Assembly: GCA_036524155.1 (NCBI GenBank)
Contig: DATDCV010000599.1
Location: forward strand, 1-8,952
Reading direction: 5' to 3'
DNA length: 8,952 nucleotides
Origin: DATDCV01 sp036524155
Lineage (GTDB): Bacteria > Verrucomicrobiota > Verrucomicrobiia > Limisphaerales > UBA8199
Shown: positions 6,565 through 8,952 of the stretch, piece by piece
Layout of the letters: every line of letters starts with the position of its first letter
How positions within the stretch are numbered: the stretch's first letter is position 1
Notes under the pieces: model-generated
Database searches by the model: none
Seen by the model: the letters and a program-made list of their open reading frames with translations, nothing else
What the model was told of the DNA's origin: nothing
Program-made: the position numbers and the translations under genes

Positions 6565-8952
6565 GTGAAAAAGAGATCACCAAAACGGAGGTTGCTGCCG
6601 ACAGCCCTGCTGGTGGCTTCGTTTGTGGCCTCCTGCTCCACTCGCCCGGGACAGCCCGGCGGTGATCTGTCTCAGGCATCCGGTCGCGGGGGGGATGACA
6701 TTCGCTCGAATGCAGCCCTGGATCTTCGTGAACCGATGTTGCTCGGCGCTCTGGCTATCGCTCGGCGCCTGGATCCGAATCAGGACTACCGGCCTTGGTT
6801 CTTGATACGCGGGAGCAATGGCATCCCGGTCACGCCTGAGCACGCCAGTTGGGACCTGGGCGATATGACTGGGCGGTACCTCGAATCCCTGATCCAAGCC
6901 AGGCACATGGGTGTTTCCTCTCCGGAACTGACCCGGGCGGAGACCCGGCTTCAAGCATACCTGTTCAAACTTCTCGGCCCCGACGGTTTGGTGCATGACC
7001 CGCAATCCGGCGCAGTCGATCACAGCTTCTCACAAGGCAGTGCGCTCTATGGCCTGCTCGCCTGGTATGAGGATTCCGGCGATGCCGAGGTCCGGCGCTC
7101 GATCGAGAGGCTGATTTCGGGACAGCTCAAGCGCGCCCGGCGCCAGGGTGATTTGTTGATCGATGACTCCGTGAAGTTGGAGCAATCCTCGGGCAGCCAC
7201 CTTGCCGGCTACCAGATTTATCCGGCGGTGCGATTCTACGAACTGACGGGTTACCCCGACGCGTTGACTCTGGCGGAGGGGCTCGCCCGCTGGGCACTCT
7301 CCGATCCAGTGCTCGGCCCTGGCGGCGAAATCACCAAACCGCTGTCCTGGGAGGGCCATATTCACTCGTGGCTCGAAACCATGGCCGGTTGTGTGCGAGC
7401 CGCTCGCAATTCACCGGGCCTCGATCGGGAAAGGACCGTCGAACGTGCGCGTGGCCTCTACGACTGGGTTCGACGCAGCAGCGGGACCAGCTTCGGCTGG
7501 ACCGCTACTTACCCGACCGGCGGCTCGAGCGAGACCTGTACGATCTCCAGCGCAATTCGACTCGCGCTCGAACTTGCCGCCACCGGTCATCCCGAATACC
7601 TCGAGGATGTCGAACGGTATGTCCGCAACCAGGTAATCGCGGCGCAGTTCAAAGATCTTTCCTTTTATACGAACGGCCCGCTTCGCGCGACCCCGGTGCT
7701 ACTTGGGTGTTTTGACAGCCAGTCGATGCCCAACGGCCACCTCGGCACACGGGGCGGAGAAGATGTCGGCACCGTCGAAGGTTGCTGTTTGAACGGCGGC
7801 TTGCGCGCGCTTTCACTCGCTTGGGATTCAATTCTGCGCGCCGATGAGACCGGCTTCACCGTCAACTTCGCCCTGACTCGGAGTGCCCCGGCCTGCGACG
7901 TGATTGGTCACCAACCCGGCGAAGGCCGCGTGGATGTGATCCCAAGAGTGCCTGGTTCGCTCCGCATCCGCGTGCCAGCTTGGGTTGTCCGCGACCGGAT
8001 TTCGGTTTTTGTGGACGGGGCGCCCGCTGACTGGCAATTCGAAGCGCCGTTCGTGCTCCTGGGTTTCATCGACAAAAACAAGCGGGTGTCGGTGATGTAT
8101 CCCCTGCGCGAGTTGAAAGAGGACGTGACGGCCGGCGGTCAGAAGTTCGTTGTGCACTGGCGTGGGGACGTAGTGATCGGTGTGGACCCGCCCGGCGAAG
8201 GGGAACCTGCATATCGTAGCGCAGGGCTCTCGCCTGTCCGCGCAACCCGTGAGCAAACACGAGTTGCTTACGCGCCGAACACCCGCTCCTCGCTTCCGGA
8301 TACCTATGTCATCCAGGATGCGGCGCGGCTGGCGGGGCTGAGTATGCTGGCTCGGATGGACCTCGCGAGGGACGGCCAACCATTCTTCCGGATTTATCCG
8401 TTCGCAAATCCGCCCCGCGCTGAGCATGAGAAATGGGACGACGGCGATATGGCCGGGCGCTATGTCGAGGGCTTAATTTACTCGCGGCGCTTGACCGGGA
8501 TGCCAATCGACCCGCGGGAAGCCTTGCTGCGCCGGTACCTGGCCGGGCTCTTTGATCCCGCGGACGGCCTCTGTTACACTCGCGAAGCCGCCTGGACCCC
8601 GCGGCGCGCCTGCCTGTTCAGCCAGTCCTCGGCCATGCTGGGCCTGCTGGCGTGGCACCGGGAAACCGGCTCTGCCGAGGCGCGGCGGTTGTTGGATCGC
8701 CAGGTTGATGGCCTGATGCGCATCGCCGACCTTCGCGGCGATTCCGCCTGCTTTCCCAAATATGAGTTCGACGGGAAAGGCTACGTCGATGATCCCGCCG
8801 GAAAGGATGCGCCGATCTGGTACGGCGGGCGGCTGATCCTGCCGCTGGTGGAGTATTGGCAGATAAGCCGCCGCGAAGACGTGAAGACGTTCCTTGAGAG
8901 ACTGGTGAGGCATTGCACCATTTCCAGCTCATTCATAAAGCCGGACGGTGAA
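6565..8952 (+). CDS. GH127-like (beta-L-arabinofuranosidase family) lipoprotein with duplicated alpha/alpha domain, partial at right edge
   Basis: One frame is open for 796 codons from a GTG at 6565 to the window end, with no stop. The N-terminus is basic (KKRSPKRR), then hydrophobic, then lipobox V-A-S-C24, so an envelope lipoprotein is expected. Residues 55-300 look like an alpha/alpha toroid. E323-T-C325 and C407-C408 match the zinc and nucleophile motifs of GH127 (DUF1680); residues 440-545 match its beta domain (L-R-I-R-V-P-A-W, then V-D-G). The expected acid/base Glu before F310-G-W is a Thr (T308). From about residue 590 the alpha/alpha domain starts again: W96-D-x-G-D-M-x-G-R-Y-x-E recurs at W624, and F155-S-Q-x-S-A at F685. 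GH127 enzymes remove beta-L-arabinofuranose. It sits 270 bases after the DUF4838 gene on the same strand. No clear ribosome site precedes the GTG. Confidence 0.8.
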   Translation, partial: MKKRSPKRRLLPTALLVASFVASCSTRPGQPGGDLSQASGRGGDDIRSNAALDLREPMLLGALAIARRLDPNQDYRPWFLIRGSNGIPVTPEHASWDLGDMTGRYLESLIQARHMGVSSPELTRAETRLQAYLFKLLGPDGLVHDPQSGAVDHSFSQGSALYGLLAWYEDSGDAEVRRSIERLISGQLKRARRQGDLLIDDSVKLEQSSGSHLAGYQIYPAVRFYELTGYPDALTLAEGLARWALSDPVLGPGGEITKPLSWEGHIHSWLETMAGCVRAARNSPGLDRERTVERARGLYDWVRRSSGTSFGWTATYPTGGSSETCTISSAIRLALELAATGHPEYLEDVERYVRNQVIAAQFKDLSFYTNGPLRATPVLLGCFDSQSMPNGHLGTRGGEDVGTVEGCCLNGGLRALSLAWDSILRADETGFTVNFALTRSAPACDVIGHQPGEGRVDVIPRVPGSLRIRVPAWVVRDRISVFVDGAPADWQFEAPFVLLGFIDKNKRVSVMYPLRELKEDVTAGGQKFVVHWRGDVVIGVDPPGEGEPAYRSAGLSPVRATREQTRVAYAPNTRSSLPDTYVIQDAARLAGLSMLARMDLARDGQPFFRIYPFANPPRAEHEKWDDGDMAGRYVEGLIYSRRLTGMPIDPREALLRRYLAGLFDPADGLCYTREAAWTPRRACLFSQSSAMLGLLAWHRETGSAEARRLLDRQVDGLMRIADLRGDSACFPKYEFDGKGYVDDPAGKDAPIWYGGRLILPLVEYWQISRREDVKTFLERLVRHCTISSSFIKPDGE

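Overview
The window looks like accessory DNA from a high-GC bacterium with large secreted hydrolase families, most likely Verrucomicrobiota (Pedosphaera/Limisphaera-like), less likely Planctomycetota. This rests on the mix of a secreted formylglycine sulfatase, a DUF4838 protein and GH127-like lipoproteins, with no SusC/SusD pair in view, and on a mobile-element remnant of a type I associate with Verrucomicrobiota. It is inference from gene content; no marker gene is present.

Region 1 (1-965, minus strand) is a mobile-element-like patch. In minus-strand order it holds a small ORF that seems to carry a one-base frameshift (965-736), an overlapping 94-aa protein resembling the C-terminal half of a primase CHC2 zinc-finger domain but lacking its cysteines (755-471), a non-coding stretch with five copies of a CCCGAACTG-N3-TCGTA motif and a perfect 28-bp palindrome (192-444), and the first 27 codons of a transposon-type protein leaving the window at base 1. 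Bases 966-1307 hold no convincing gene.

Region 2 (1308-6294, plus strand) is a secreted carbohydrate-degradation cluster: a lipoprotein with a glycoside-hydrolase-like TIM-barrel appearance, a sulfatase translationally coupled to it through a TGATG overlap, and a DUF4838 protein with a GH20b/GH67N-like N-terminal domain. The lipoprotein and DUF4838 genes share an unusual upstream arrangement: TTGACA, 16 or 17 bases, TAACGAT, then exactly 6 bases before ATG. This suggests leaderless transcripts under common control.

Region 3 (6295-8952) starts with a REPIN-like palindromic doublet (6414-6549), followed by a long lipoprotein gene that runs off the right edge (6565->8952). Its first ~555 residues resemble a GH127 (beta-L-arabinofuranosidase, DUF1680) module with the E-x-C and C-C metal/nucleophile residues, but without a Glu at the expected acid/base site. 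A second copy of the alpha/alpha domain begins about 528 residues later.

Taken together the plus-strand genes suggest stepwise removal of sulfate and sugars from a sulfated, possibly arabinose-containing polysaccharide outside the cytoplasm. The substrate is inferred from families only.
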